From the NCBI GenBank assembly GCA_963422705.1, contig OY730443.1, positions 1 to 64,000 of the forward strand: a stretch of DNA of 64,000 bases, written 5' to 3'. This document shows, piece after piece, positions 8,521 through 17,499 of the stretch. The stretch is from G963422705 sp963422705. Its GTDB lineage: Bacteria; Poribacteria; WGA-4E; WGA-3G. Made by a program: the position numbers and the translations under genes. The notes under the pieces are model-generated. The model saw only the letters and a list, made by a program, of their open reading frames with translations, did no database searches and was not told where the DNA came from. The first letter of the stretch is position 1, and each line of letters starts with the position of its first letter.

Positions 8521-8747
8521 CGGTTTTCACGTATCACGTTTTTAACCCCTACGAAGTGGGTAGGCAGACACGTTGCCAAGCGGCAACGCTTCGTATGTCT
8601 GCCAACGTGATATTATCATGATACGACATTTTCGATAGAATGTCAACCCTTTGGCAAGCAAACGAAATGCACCCTTTTTTCGACACAATACAGGAGCGGG
8701 CATTCCTCCCCGAGCGAAAGCAGCGGGGGCTCCTGCCCGAAGATACA

Positions 8748-9566
8748 ATGAATACTAGGAGCGAATTTGTCAATGGACAATCACGTCAAATATTAGAGCA
8801 TCCGTTCCCCGCGACGCGTCCGGATGTCCATATTGTTGAAAGTGGTGACAGCATCACTGAAGTCGATTGTCCGGAATTGCAATGGTGGTTCACTGTTCCG
8901 CAGATGGGTGAACCTTACTTTTGGGCAGGATATGATGCTCGAACGAAGAAACTCGTCGAGGTGAAAGAGATAATTCCTCTCTTGCCTGCAACCGTCTGTG
9001 GCATTGATTGTATTGAACTCGAGGTAAAGCAGTGGGCTGCGGAAGATGATAGCCCCACCGGACCGTATTTGATGTACGCGACATTAGAGGCAGATACAGC
9101 AAGGTGGATTGCAATTGTCAACATGTTAGATGGTAGAAAAATCGTTGATACCGTCCGGGATGATTACTTTGAATGCGACTGGGGTGGCGCGGAGCGTCGC
9201 TGCATCGTTGACGATGGGCGTTACCAGCGGCAATCCGATGGGACATACAACATTAGCAATGGGCAAGGGAGAGGTGCCGGTACCTACGCCATAACCATTG
9301 GCGAAAACACCTTTCACTGTCTCCGGGTTTTAGATGTTGATAGCGCCGAACCTGATGGTGGAACCCTTAACGAGGTTTTTATTCGGAAAGATGGACGCAC
9401 CGTCTTGCATAGACGTTATGTTAGTCGCTACGCTCAAGGGCAGGATTTCGCAGAGAAATTTCCCAATAATCGTCGCCTTGTGATTAACGATACGGTTTAT
9501 GTCCAGGGCGATTTTTCCGGTAGGGCCCACGATGACATCACGCAGATAGCTCTTTGTCCGCAGTAG
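8748..9566 (+). CDS. Protein of unknown function, start codon abutting an IS
   Basis: 272 residues, no signal peptide or membrane segment. The sequence is rich in beta strands and aromatic residues (ELQWWFTVPQMGEPYFWAGYD) and contains a Trp-rich core; I do not recognise the family. The start ATGAATACT lies immediately after the left end of IS copy 1. The original Shine-Dalgarno (GAGGTGG) is now 1.47 kb away, beyond the element. Within the IS the frame is open back to an ATG at 8640, so an N-terminal extension of up to 36 residues read from the IS left end is possible. A terminator follows at 9623. Expression is probably altered. Confidence 0.7.
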   Translation: MNTRSEFVNGQSRQILEHPFPATRPDVHIVESGDSITEVDCPELQWWFTVPQMGEPYFWAGYDARTKKLVEVKEIIPLLPATVCGIDCIELEVKQWAAEDDSPTGPYLMYATLEADTARWIAIVNMLDGRKIVDTVRDDYFECDWGGAERRCIVDDGRYQRQSDGTYNISNGQGRGAGTYAITIGENTFHCLRVLDVDSAEPDGGTLNEVFIRKDGRTVLHRRYVSRYAQGQDFAEKFPNNRRLVINDTVYVQGDFSGRAHDDITQIALCPQ

Positions 9567-9622
9567 CTCAAAAAGTGGCTGCATATAGCAGAGATGGAAT
9601 AAGAAAAATGGGATGCCATATC

Positions 9623-9672
9623 GCAGTTGTTTTCTACTGTTATCCGTAAACTGTAGTAAAACAACTGCTTTT
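9623..9672 (+). terminator. Terminator-like hairpin after the unknown protein
   Basis: GCAGTTGTTTT (9623-9633) pairs perfectly with AAAACAACTGC (9658-9668). The 24 inner bases can pair partly, and TTTT follows. Confidence 0.6.
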
Positions 9673-9710
9673 GGAAAATGTAAACACACGTTGACGAGGT
9701 TAAAGAGATA

Positions 9711-11798
9711 ATGAAAGTCCATCAATTATCTATTGGATATGTTACGGTTATTGTCTTGATGGTGCTACATCTGCTGCCGGTCTGGGGTTTCAAGTATTTT
9801 CCCACGCAAGATGGGGCAAGCCATATCTATAATTCCTACGTGCTGAAAGAGTACCACAAGCACGAAAATTACCGGCTACGGGAAGTTTATGAACTGAATC
9901 CGACCCTTTTTCCAAACTGGACCTCGCACGTCCTAATGGTATTGCTGATGTATATCTTTCCACCGATTGTCTGTGAAAAGATAGTACTTACACTTTGTAT
10001 AGGGCTGCTACCCCTCGCTCTTTTCTATTTCCTCAACGGTGTCCAGAAGAGAAATATGTTCTTTGGCCTGCTTGGGTTTCTCTATGCCTATAACTACTTA
10101 TTGCACATGGGGTTTTACAATTTTGTTCTCAGCATGTCTCTATTTTTCTTCACGCTAGGTTACTGGTGGAGAATAAAGGATAAGCTGCGGCTAACAAATT
10201 TTGTAGTCATCTATCTTTTGTCATTAGCGACTTATTTCACGCATTACCATTCCTATGCCTTGCTTCTTGTATCGCTGACGTTCTTTTCTCTTTTCTCCTC
10301 GGGCTACGAGCTGCTACGCGGCATATGGGGATATAAGGAGACATCAGAATCGCTAATGCAGCGGTTCAAGAATGGTGTTCTGAAACTCAAGCCCGGATTG
10401 ACTTTCATTGGCGGGCTTGCGCCGGCTTACTTTATCCTGTTCTCCTACTATTTTTATCTTGCGGATACTCACGGCGGTGATAGCGAACACAAGGGCTTTG
10501 AATGGTTAAATGACTACTTTTTCGCTATGAAATCTTTGGTTTCCTTCCGGGATGAGCACGTGCTGATAGGGCGTATATTGTTAGCTTTTTTTGCAATCGC
10601 CTTTGTGCTGACACTAATCCACAGAATCCGGCGGTGCTATCAAAAGATATGGGAAGAATCCGGTGAGCGGTTCTGGACGCGGATTGTGAACAGAACGGAT
10701 GGGTTTCTGATTATGGCAGTTCTCGTCACCGTGATGTATTTCATAGCGCCGTGGTCCGGCTACAGTGGGGGCTGGATAAACGACAGGTTTCATCTCTATA
10801 TTTTTCTCTTGTTGCTTCCATTCTTCACCGTAAATTTGCATCGTTCCATAAACTATGGGATGGCAGGTGTCATCATTATCCTATCGTTATGTCACCTCGG
10901 TTACAACGTCCATACTTATGCATTGCTCAATCGTGACATTGCTAATGCGCTTTCATCGGATGGGCTATATGAAAGGGATACGATTCTTACCAGTGAACCG
11001 GGGGAATGGGGCGGCTTCTCCGATTCGCTTGGTTTTGAACCGAAGTACGTTGAACCGTTCGGGCACATCGAGTGTCTATTGGCGGTGAAAATGGGGATTG
11101 GTTATCTTGACAACTACGAGGCGGCAACCGACCATTTTCCGCTGCGTTACAAGCAAAAAGAGCTGCCCGCTGACTTTGCCATTATATGGCGCACGGAATA
11201 TGAGGATGTTGCCGGTTTGGAGGAAGAGTACGAACTCATCCATTCCAACGACTACAATCGGCTCTATCGCCGGAAGCGTACAGCACCGGACTCCGAAATG
11301 TGGAACGGAGAGGCTGCTATTACCTTCGACATGCAGCCCCATGGTGGACATACAGCATCGGCACATATCGCTCTGTATGCGGATACGGTTTACACCGATA
11401 GTAGATACGGGTGGCTGACTGAATCCGAACGAGACGATTTTAACAACGAATCGGAGGTTCCAGAGCCTTACCAAGATAGTATCTTCGGAGAAGCCGATGG
11501 CGTTTTTCGGGTAGCGCTTCCGAACGGAGTCTACGAAGTCATCTGCTATTTCAGTGCTATGGAATCTCAGCCGCTGGAAATCAACCTGATTGCGAATGGA
11601 GAAAACCAGATTCAGCGCCTGCGTCTTCCTGCTGGAAATGAGACGGTTGAGAGACGTTACAATATCACGATTACCGATGAGCATCTAACACAGGTGATAT
11701 ATACCCGGGGGAAAGGCGAATACAAAAGGTGGGGTTGGAGTGGTTTTACTGTTCAAGCCACCGATGGTGAGCTACGTAAAGAAGCGGTAGAACGATGA
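9711..11798 (+). CDS. Polytopic membrane protein, possibly GT-C glycosyltransferase-like
   Basis: 695 residues. Many hydrophobic segments (about 11-12) fill residues 8-420. The first periplasmic loop reads FPTQDGASHIYNSYVL, with an acidic residue where GT-C type glycosyltransferases have their catalytic Asp, but overall similarity is not decisive. After the last membrane segment come about 270 soluble residues. The final 150 look like a beta-sandwich (ALPNGVYEVICYFSAM and GWSGFTVQ), as in carbohydrate-binding modules fused to membrane glycan enzymes. Start: ATG behind AAGAGAT. No neighbours on this strand confirm the role. It could also be an unrelated membrane family. Confidence 0.6.
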   Translation: MKVHQLSIGYVTVIVLMVLHLLPVWGFKYFPTQDGASHIYNSYVLKEYHKHENYRLREVYELNPTLFPNWTSHVLMVLLMYIFPPIVCEKIVLTLCIGLLPLALFYFLNGVQKRNMFFGLLGFLYAYNYLLHMGFYNFVLSMSLFFFTLGYWWRIKDKLRLTNFVVIYLLSLATYFTHYHSYALLLVSLTFFSLFSSGYELLRGIWGYKETSESLMQRFKNGVLKLKPGLTFIGGLAPAYFILFSYYFYLADTHGGDSEHKGFEWLNDYFFAMKSLVSFRDEHVLIGRILLAFFAIAFVLTLIHRIRRCYQKIWEESGERFWTRIVNRTDGFLIMAVLVTVMYFIAPWSGYSGGWINDRFHLYIFLLLLPFFTVNLHRSINYGMAGVIIILSLCHLGYNVHTYALLNRDIANALSSDGLYERDTILTSEPGEWGGFSDSLGFEPKYVEPFGHIECLLAVKMGIGYLDNYEAATDHFPLRYKQKELPADFAIIWRTEYEDVAGLEEEYELIHSNDYNRLYRRKRTAPDSEMWNGEAAITFDMQPHGGHTASAHIALYADTVYTDSRYGWLTESERDDFNNESEVPEPYQDSIFGEADGVFRVALPNGVYEVICYFSAMESQPLEINLIANGENQIQRLRLPAGNETVERRYNITITDEHLTQVIYTRGKGEYKRWGWSGFTVQATDGELRKEAVER

Positions 11799-11890
11799 TT
11801 ACGCCGGGCGCCTCGTCCCCCTTATTTTAGCGCCTGCGTGATATGCTCCCGCGTGAACCGGTGTTACTATAGCCGTGCAGCAATGAACTT

Positions 11891-13768
11891 TTACCGGTGG
11901 AAACGGCGTTCCAATTCATCGCGTCCCATTTCAATGACAATTGGGCGCGAGTGCGGGCAATTGAAAGGGAGTTTTGCCTCAGATAATTCTTGAACGAGGT
12001 TAAGCATCTCTTTGGTATCCAAGGTATCTCCCGCTTTTACAGCCGATTTGCAAGCGAGCGTTATCAATGCCTTATCAACGGCTTCGGGAAGCGCCACGTC
12101 ATGATGTGGTTCTTCTGGGAGGCTATCAAGCAAATCAGTGAGTGTCTGTGCGGCAATTCGCGTTGGTAGTGGCGACGGAATGGCACGAATCAAAATCGTA
12201 TTGCCACCGAATTCTTCCAAATCGAAGCCAAGTTTCTTGAAGATGTTAACGTGCATCTTAAGCCTCGCGAGTTGCTGCTGCGTGCTCTCTAATGTCACGG
12301 GCAACAACAATCCCTGCACGGGAATACCGTCTTCCTTAAGCTGATTAACGAACCGTTCATAAAGGACTCGCTCTGCCGCAACGTGCTGGTCGATGAAAAA
12401 AATCTTATCCTTTGCCTCAGCAACGATATAAGTTTTAAACAAGTTCGTCTTGAGTTCAACGGCGTTAAAATCGAACAGTTTGAGTTTTACGCCTTCAGGG
12501 ATTGGATATTGTGGTGGTTGCACAACGGTTTCGGAAGCGGGGCGTTGCGTCTGTGTTCCCTCATCCGGTGTTCCCTCCACCTGCGGCTGTATCTGTATGG
12601 TTGCAGGGGATATTTCACCGGTAGACTCAGGTTCCTCATCAGAGATTTCGGCACGCGGTGCGGGCGTGTTTGGTTGCCTTGTTACCTCACGCGTTCGGGG
12701 GCGTGAACCTGCGATATTTTGGGAGCTACTTCCTTTCTCATCTGTCGTTTCAATAGGGGTTTCGATTTTTGGAATATATTTCTCTTTTTGGATAGCGTTG
12801 CGAATCATCCGGACGATACCACTGTAAATTGTGCGTTCGTTCCGGAAGCGCACCTCGATTTTGGCAGGATGGACGTTGACATCGACTCTGCTGGGTTCTA
12901 ACGTGAGGAAAAGTAGAGCAACGGCATGCCGCTCTTTCACTACCATCTGGCTGAGTGCCTCTGTCAGGGCTGCAGCGATGATGCGGCTGCGAATCGGGCG
13001 CTGGTTCAGGAAGAAGAGTTGATAATCCCGGTTCGGCTTCGTGAATTCGGGTTTTCCGAGCAAGCCGTACAGCTTCAAATCGGGCAATTCTTCTTCAAAT
13101 TCGATCAGATTTTCAGCAAATTCCCTGCCGTATAGGAGTAGCGCGCGCGCCAAATATGAATCACAGCTGCGGACATCCAGTATCGTTCTGCCGTTGTGTA
13201 CCAGTGAAAACTGGATGTTCGGATATGCTAACGCAGTCCACGTCACCTGATTTGTGATATGGTTCATTTCTGTTGTATCGGTTTTGAGAAATTTGAGACG
13301 CGCTGGGACATTGTAGAAAAGATTGTTAACCGACATATGTGTGCCGGGCGAACAGCCGCACTCTTCGACGGAACGAAACACCCCACCGTCAACGTTAACC
13401 TGAGTGCCCTCTATTGCATCCGCTGTGCGCGTGAGCATTTCAAATTGGGAGACAGAAGCGATGCTTGCTAACGCTTCACCGCGAAATCCAAAGGTCTGGA
13501 TATTCTCGAGGTCTTCGATGCGGCTCACTTTACTGGTTGCATGCCGTTCTAAAGCAAGCAAGGCGCCTTCACGTGACATACCGTTCCCGTTATCGGAGAC
13601 ATGAATGAGCCGCTTCCCGCCCGCGCGAATTTCAACCCGGATGTTTGTGCTTCCCGCATCAACAGCATTTTCGACAAGCTCTTTTACGACTGAGGCGGGC
13701 CGTTCGACAACCTCACCGGCGGCGATTTTATTTGCGACATCAGCAGAGAGTATTTTGATTTTTGACAT
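11891..13768 (-). CDS. mutL: DNA mismatch repair protein MutL
   Basis: 625 residues. N-terminal GHKL ATPase: VKELVENAVDAGS (Glu/Asn of motif I), DNGNGM and TFGFRGEAL. A proline-rich linker spans about residues 340-430. The C-terminal endonuclease domain has DQHVAAERVLYE near residue 460 (the DQHA(X)2E(X)4E motif with Ala to Val), ACKSAVKAG and CPHSRP, so it should nick DNA like MutL of bacteria without MutH. No mutS in the window. Upstream, AAGGAG precedes a different ATG that opens a 19-codon frame overlapping the mutL start, so translation may be coupled to a leader peptide. mutL itself has only a weak Shine-Dalgarno. Confidence 0.95.
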   Translation of the reverse strand: MSKIKILSADVANKIAAGEVVERPASVVKELVENAVDAGSTNIRVEIRAGGKRLIHVSDNGNGMSREGALLALERHATSKVSRIEDLENIQTFGFRGEALASIASVSQFEMLTRTADAIEGTQVNVDGGVFRSVEECGCSPGTHMSVNNLFYNVPARLKFLKTDTTEMNHITNQVTWTALAYPNIQFSLVHNGRTILDVRSCDSYLARALLLYGREFAENLIEFEEELPDLKLYGLLGKPEFTKPNRDYQLFFLNQRPIRSRIIAAALTEALSQMVVKERHAVALLFLTLEPSRVDVNVHPAKIEVRFRNERTIYSGIVRMIRNAIQKEKYIPKIETPIETTDEKGSSSQNIAGSRPRTREVTRQPNTPAPRAEISDEEPESTGEISPATIQIQPQVEGTPDEGTQTQRPASETVVQPPQYPIPEGVKLKLFDFNAVELKTNLFKTYIVAEAKDKIFFIDQHVAAERVLYERFVNQLKEDGIPVQGLLLPVTLESTQQQLARLKMHVNIFKKLGFDLEEFGGNTILIRAIPSPLPTRIAAQTLTDLLDSLPEEPHHDVALPEAVDKALITLACKSAVKAGDTLDTKEMLNLVQELSEAKLPFNCPHSRPIVIEMGRDELERRFHR

Positions 13769-13966
13769 CTGTTATTTCATGCCGGCTGCTTTCAGGCATG
13801 GCAACTCCTTATGAAGCTCTCGTGAAAAATTCCGTATTCTCTTGTCTATTCTGATATCAGTTTCGACGTTTTCGTGGCGTTGTGGGAGTTCTGGGCAATG
13901 CTAGAATCTAAGCGAAGCACCCACCTACCAGCGGCCACCTCTGATTTATCGTTCATTCTTAACGGA

Positions 13967-16024
13967 CTAGTTTTGATAGAGATAGCATTGACAGGAATGT
14001 GTCGCTGTGAAATTCGTTACATCTGGATATTTATTTTTGCAATGGGGCATCTCTTCAGCACAACGTGGATGAAAATGGCATCCTGTGGGCGGGTTAATAG
14101 GCGATGGTACATCTCCTTCCAATTGTATTTTTTCAGTCCGTGTGTCCGGCTCCATTTTGGGTACGGCGGAGAGAAGCGCGCGTGTATAAGGGTGCTTAGG
14201 CGCATCAAAAATTTCTTCGGTAGTACCACGTTCCACAATGCGCCCCAGGTACATTACCGCTACTTCATCCGCAAGGTATTCGACAACTGAAAGATTGTGC
14301 GTAATCAGTAGATACGTCAACGACAAATCGTTTTGCAAGTCCTTGAGCAGGTTCAGAATTTGTGCTTGCACCGATACGTCTAAAGCACTGGTGGCTTCGT
14401 CACAAACGATAAACTCTGGCTCAATAGCGAGGCATCTGGCGATACAGATGCGCTGCCGCTGCCCACCGGAGAATTCATGCGGATAGCGCGTGAACATGTC
14501 CGGTGATAAGCCAACCCGTTGCATCAATTCGGCGACGCGTTGTTTCCGTTCTGCAGCGGAGGTACCGATGTCATGTGCCTGCAGCCCTTCTTGAATAATA
14601 TCACCCACGTTCATCCGCGGATTCAGTGAAGCGTACGGATCTTGGAAAATAATCTGCATCCGCTTTCGATAAGGATGTAGTTGTTGTCGAGTCGCGTCGA
14701 TGAGCTCGGTGCCATCATAGCAGATTTTGCCTTTGACTGGCACGCCTAACCGAAGAATGGCTTTGCCTAGCGAAGTTTTACCTGAACCGGATTCACCAAC
14801 GAGTGCCAACGTTTTGCCTCTCCGAATCGTCAAATCAACGCCATCAACGGCGTAGACATATCCAACAGTTTTTTTCAAGATACCCTTCAAAATCGGGTAG
14901 TGAACGCGGATATTATTAAGTTGCAGCACTGAGTCTTGCCGAGCCGGTGTGTTGTTACTAGAGCCAACTGGTGTCGGAATGCGCAGCGCCGGTATCTGTT
15001 CCATGGGAACGGGAGGCGGTGTGTCAGATGTATAGAGATGGCAACTAACTTGATGGTTGAACGCCTTTGTAAGCGCGCCTAGGTTTTCTCCGGCGATGGG
15101 CTTCAAGGTTGGTTCAACAGTCTCGCACGCTTCCATAACTTTGGGACAACGTGCTGCGAACCGACAGCCATCCGCATATTCAGTCGCTTTAGGAACACGC
15201 CCGGTTATCGTCTGTAATTCGGTACCTCGTTTATGGCGCGCGGGTGTGGATTCCAACAATTTGACGGTATAAGGGTGTTTCGGTATGTTATAGAGCGCCT
15301 CCCACGTACCCATCTCAACGATTTTCCCCGCATACATCACGGCAACCCGGTCCGCTATGTTTGCGACAACCGCTAAGTCGTGTGTAATCAGTAACACCGC
15401 CATTTCAAACTCTTGTTGAAGCCTCTGGATGAGCTCAAGAATCTGGGCTTGGATGGTAACGTCAAGTGCTGTGGTAGGTTCGTCGGCGATGAGCAGGCTC
15501 GGTTGACAGGACAGCGCCATCGCAATCATCACACGCTGCTTCATTCCACCGGACATTTGATGTGGATACTCGTTGTAACGGGCAGTAGGTTCTGGAATAC
15601 CGACGCGCTCTAACATCTCAATCGCAGCATTTTTAGCGGCCAGGCCACGGAGGTTTTGATGCCGACGAATCGCCTCGGAAATCTGGTTACCTATCGTGAA
15701 CACCGGGTTCAGGCTCGTCATCGGTTCTTGGAATATCATTGCGATGTCATTGCCTTGAATTTTCCGTTTTTCGACGGCAGAAAGACGCGTTATATCTTGT
15801 CCTTTGTAGTAGATGCCACCACCGGCAATGAATCCTGTTGGCTGTGGGACAAGCTGAATGAGAGAGAGGGCAGTGACGCTTTTCCCACAGCCTGACTCAC
15901 CGACGAGTGCGAAAATTTCGTTCTGCCGGATTTCAAAGGAGGTACCATCTACTGCACGGGCGATGCCCTCGGGTGTCCGAAAATAGGTTCTCAGTTCCTC
16001 AACGCGCAGAAGTATTTTGCTCAT
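13967..16024 (-). CDS. Fused dipeptide/oligopeptide ABC transporter ATPase (DppD-DppF type)
   Basis: 685 residues, two complete ABC ATPase domains in one chain. Domain 1 has GESGCGKS, signature SGGMKQR and Walker B LLIADEPT, then the oligopeptide-type C-terminal segment with its Cys-containing motif (CRFAARCPKVMEAC). Domain 2 has GESGSGKT, FSGGQRQR and VCDEATSAL, and its own CHFHPRCAEEMPHC tail. It energises peptide, nickel or related uptake at the inner membrane. No permease or binding-protein gene is adjacent. There is no Shine-Dalgarno; a sigma-70 promoter ends 6 bases before the ATG, so the mRNA is probably leaderless. Confidence 0.92.
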   Translation of the reverse strand: MSKILLRVEELRTYFRTPEGIARAVDGTSFEIRQNEIFALVGESGCGKSVTALSLIQLVPQPTGFIAGGGIYYKGQDITRLSAVEKRKIQGNDIAMIFQEPMTSLNPVFTIGNQISEAIRRHQNLRGLAAKNAAIEMLERVGIPEPTARYNEYPHQMSGGMKQRVMIAMALSCQPSLLIADEPTTALDVTIQAQILELIQRLQQEFEMAVLLITHDLAVVANIADRVAVMYAGKIVEMGTWEALYNIPKHPYTVKLLESTPARHKRGTELQTITGRVPKATEYADGCRFAARCPKVMEACETVEPTLKPIAGENLGALTKAFNHQVSCHLYTSDTPPPVPMEQIPALRIPTPVGSSNNTPARQDSVLQLNNIRVHYPILKGILKKTVGYVYAVDGVDLTIRRGKTLALVGESGSGKTSLGKAILRLGVPVKGKICYDGTELIDATRQQLHPYRKRMQIIFQDPYASLNPRMNVGDIIQEGLQAHDIGTSAAERKQRVAELMQRVGLSPDMFTRYPHEFSGGQRQRICIARCLAIEPEFIVCDEATSALDVSVQAQILNLLKDLQNDLSLTYLLITHNLSVVEYLADEVAVMYLGRIVERGTTEEIFDAPKHPYTRALLSAVPKMEPDTRTEKIQLEGDVPSPINPPTGCHFHPRCAEEMPHCKNKYPDVTNFTATHSCQCYLYQN

Positions 16025-16030
16025 GAGATT

Positions 16031-16059
16031 ACTATAACATGGAAATCTGTAAAAGTCAA
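16031..16059 (-). promoter_or_regulatory. Promoter giving a probably leaderless ABC-ATPase mRNA
   Basis: On the minus strand: TTGACT (16059-16054), a 17-base spacer, TATAGT (16036-16031), then AATCTC and the ATG. The expected start of transcription coincides with the ATG. Confidence 0.6.
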
Positions 16060-16171
16060 TGGATTTTGATGCCGATTTTCAAAAAACTTGACATTGGGAG
16101 TGATTTGTTGGACAATAAGGAGGGCATCCACGTGCCGAACATGCGAGTCAATATCAAGCGTATATTGTGTC

Positions 16172-16202
16172 TGAAATGGAAGTAGGAACTACTTCCATTT
16201 CA
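16172..16202 (-). terminator. Perfect 14-bp hairpin at the end of the PL22-like gene
   Basis: TGAAATGGAAGTAG (16172-16185) and its exact complement (16189-16202) enclose a 3-base loop. The TGA stop of the gene ending at 16200 is part of the stem. No T-run follows on the minus strand, so it may protect the 3' end or act as an attenuator rather than as a classic terminator. Confidence 0.5.
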
Positions 16203-17327
16203 TGGAATCACGGCGACATAAACCTGAGAATGCCCGGACACATCAGATGTATAAACGACAGCGGTTTCATCAGGGCTAAAAGAGGGGTGTGGATGTGTCC
16301 ACTGTGGCCCGTAGACGGTATCAACCTTCATCTCCATCCAGCTGAGTGCTTGTTCTCTATCAGATGCCTGCTGTGCGGCTGCCCAATCATCGGCGAGTGC
16401 GTACCGTTCTGTTTTCCATTGCGCACCACTAGATGAGCTTTTCGGATAACAGATAGGGGTATGTTTCCCGGTTTCCACGTCAACGAGTCTGAGTCCGATA
16501 TCGGGATGTACGGTATCGCACAAAACCTGCGTTCCGTCTCGATTGCTAGCGATGTGCCATGCATTGAACTCGGCGATTGTGTTCATCTTGAGGGTTTCCA
16601 TAGAGATTCGTCGTAGTGCGTGGGGCCAGTGTGTCACAATCAGTTCATTCCGTGCGCCGAGGAAGGTTTCGTGTACGAGAAACATGTTGTTGTCATGCTG
16701 ATAGAGAAGTCGATTTTCTGTTCCGTCGCGTTTGATGCACCACATTCGTGGGGCCGGGTCGCCCGAGTATGCGATGAGTTCCGGTTCCTGGGGATGGAAC
16801 TGCGGGTGTATAATCGTCTGCGTGTGCGACGTGTAGATAACGTCACCGCCACTTCCATCGGTTGCTGTGACAGTAATGTGTGATTTTTCATCACGCTTCA
16901 TGGCGGTGACAATGAAGCGTTCATCTGCACTGATGCTACATTCTCCGAGGCTTCCGGCTGGAAATTTCGCGAGTGTTCGTTCGGCGAGCGTCTCCAATTC
17001 AATCGCCTTGATGGTATCGGCTTGTGTGTAAAAGAGGTGCGTCCCATTTTTGGCAATAACCCCGGAGTATCCGTGAATGTCGTCGTCATCGGTGAGTTGC
17101 GTGATATCACCATCCGGAAAAGCGACTTTAAAAAAATTAGGCTTCCCTGAACGATAGGAAGTGAAAATTACAGCATCCTGTTCAGGAGTGAACGATGAGG
17201 TAAGAAAATAGAGGTTGTGGTTAATGGATGTGTGGTTTGTGAGTTGGTAAATCTGCGCGTCGGTTTCAGAATCAGTGAATTTTCGAAACTCTGACGGATG
17301 CACAGATGCTTTTCCGTAATGTGGCAT
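16200..17327 (-). CDS. Oligogalacturonate lyase-like (PL22-type) beta-propeller
   Basis: 375 residues without a signal peptide, so probably cytoplasmic. TolB/WD40-like blades: NLYFLTSSFTPEQDAVIFTS, IIHPQFHPQEPELIAYSGD, MFLVHETFLGARNELIVTHW and a closing HPSFSPDETAVVYTSDVSGH. The order and the His-rich segments are those of oligogalacturonate lyases (family PL22), which cleave unsaturated uronate dimers. The metal-binding residues cannot all be assigned by eye. A GH88-like hydrolase and a Gfo/Idh enzyme lie within 3 kb, which supports uronate breakdown. GGGAG stands before the ATG. A general TolB-like propeller is the alternative. Confidence 0.7.
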   Translation of the reverse strand: MPHYGKASVHPSEFRKFTDSETDAQIYQLTNHTSINHNLYFLTSSFTPEQDAVIFTSYRSGKPNFFKVAFPDGDITQLTDDDDIHGYSGVIAKNGTHLFYTQADTIKAIELETLAERTLAKFPAGSLGECSISADERFIVTAMKRDEKSHITVTATDGSGGDVIYTSHTQTIIHPQFHPQEPELIAYSGDPAPRMWCIKRDGTENRLLYQHDNNMFLVHETFLGARNELIVTHWPHALRRISMETLKMNTIAEFNAWHIASNRDGTQVLCDTVHPDIGLRLVDVETGKHTPICYPKSSSSGAQWKTERYALADDWAAAQQASDREQALSWMEMKVDTVYGPQWTHPHPSFSPDETAVVYTSDVSGHSQVYVAVIP

Positions 17328-17499
17328 GCGCTTTTACTCCCGAATAAATTTAAGAATTGTCTTATGCTATCAAATTATGAGACTGAGTTCAATAGATGCG
17401 AGTAGGGGCCGGGTACCGTTTTAAGAAATTGCGTGTAACTTGCTAACGTATTGAAAGCGTGATAAACTCGTACCAGAATCAATTCTCTCTATATGGCAT

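Larger units (their letters stand above)
7282..8747 (-). mobile_element. IS200/IS605-type tnpB-only element, copy 1 (intact tnpB)
   Basis: The borders come from comparison with copy 2 (20419-21913). The shared sequence begins right after TTCAT on the minus strand (8748-8752 as ATGAA on plus) with TGTATCTTCGGG and ends with GGTGCCTTGAC at 7282. There are no terminal inverted repeats and no target duplication, as usual for this family. The right end carries a hairpin (7291-7311). The left end carries a GC-rich hairpin near 8690-8740 and a second one near 8565-8610. There is no tnpA, so movement would need a transposase from elsewhere. The element sits between the Shine-Dalgarno sequence and start codon of the gene at 8748. 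Confidence 0.88.

Noticed and set aside
7315..8610. 431-residue open frame on the plus strand
   Set aside because: It lies antisense to the intact tnpB. Its protein has no family features, and the same antisense frame appears at copy 2.
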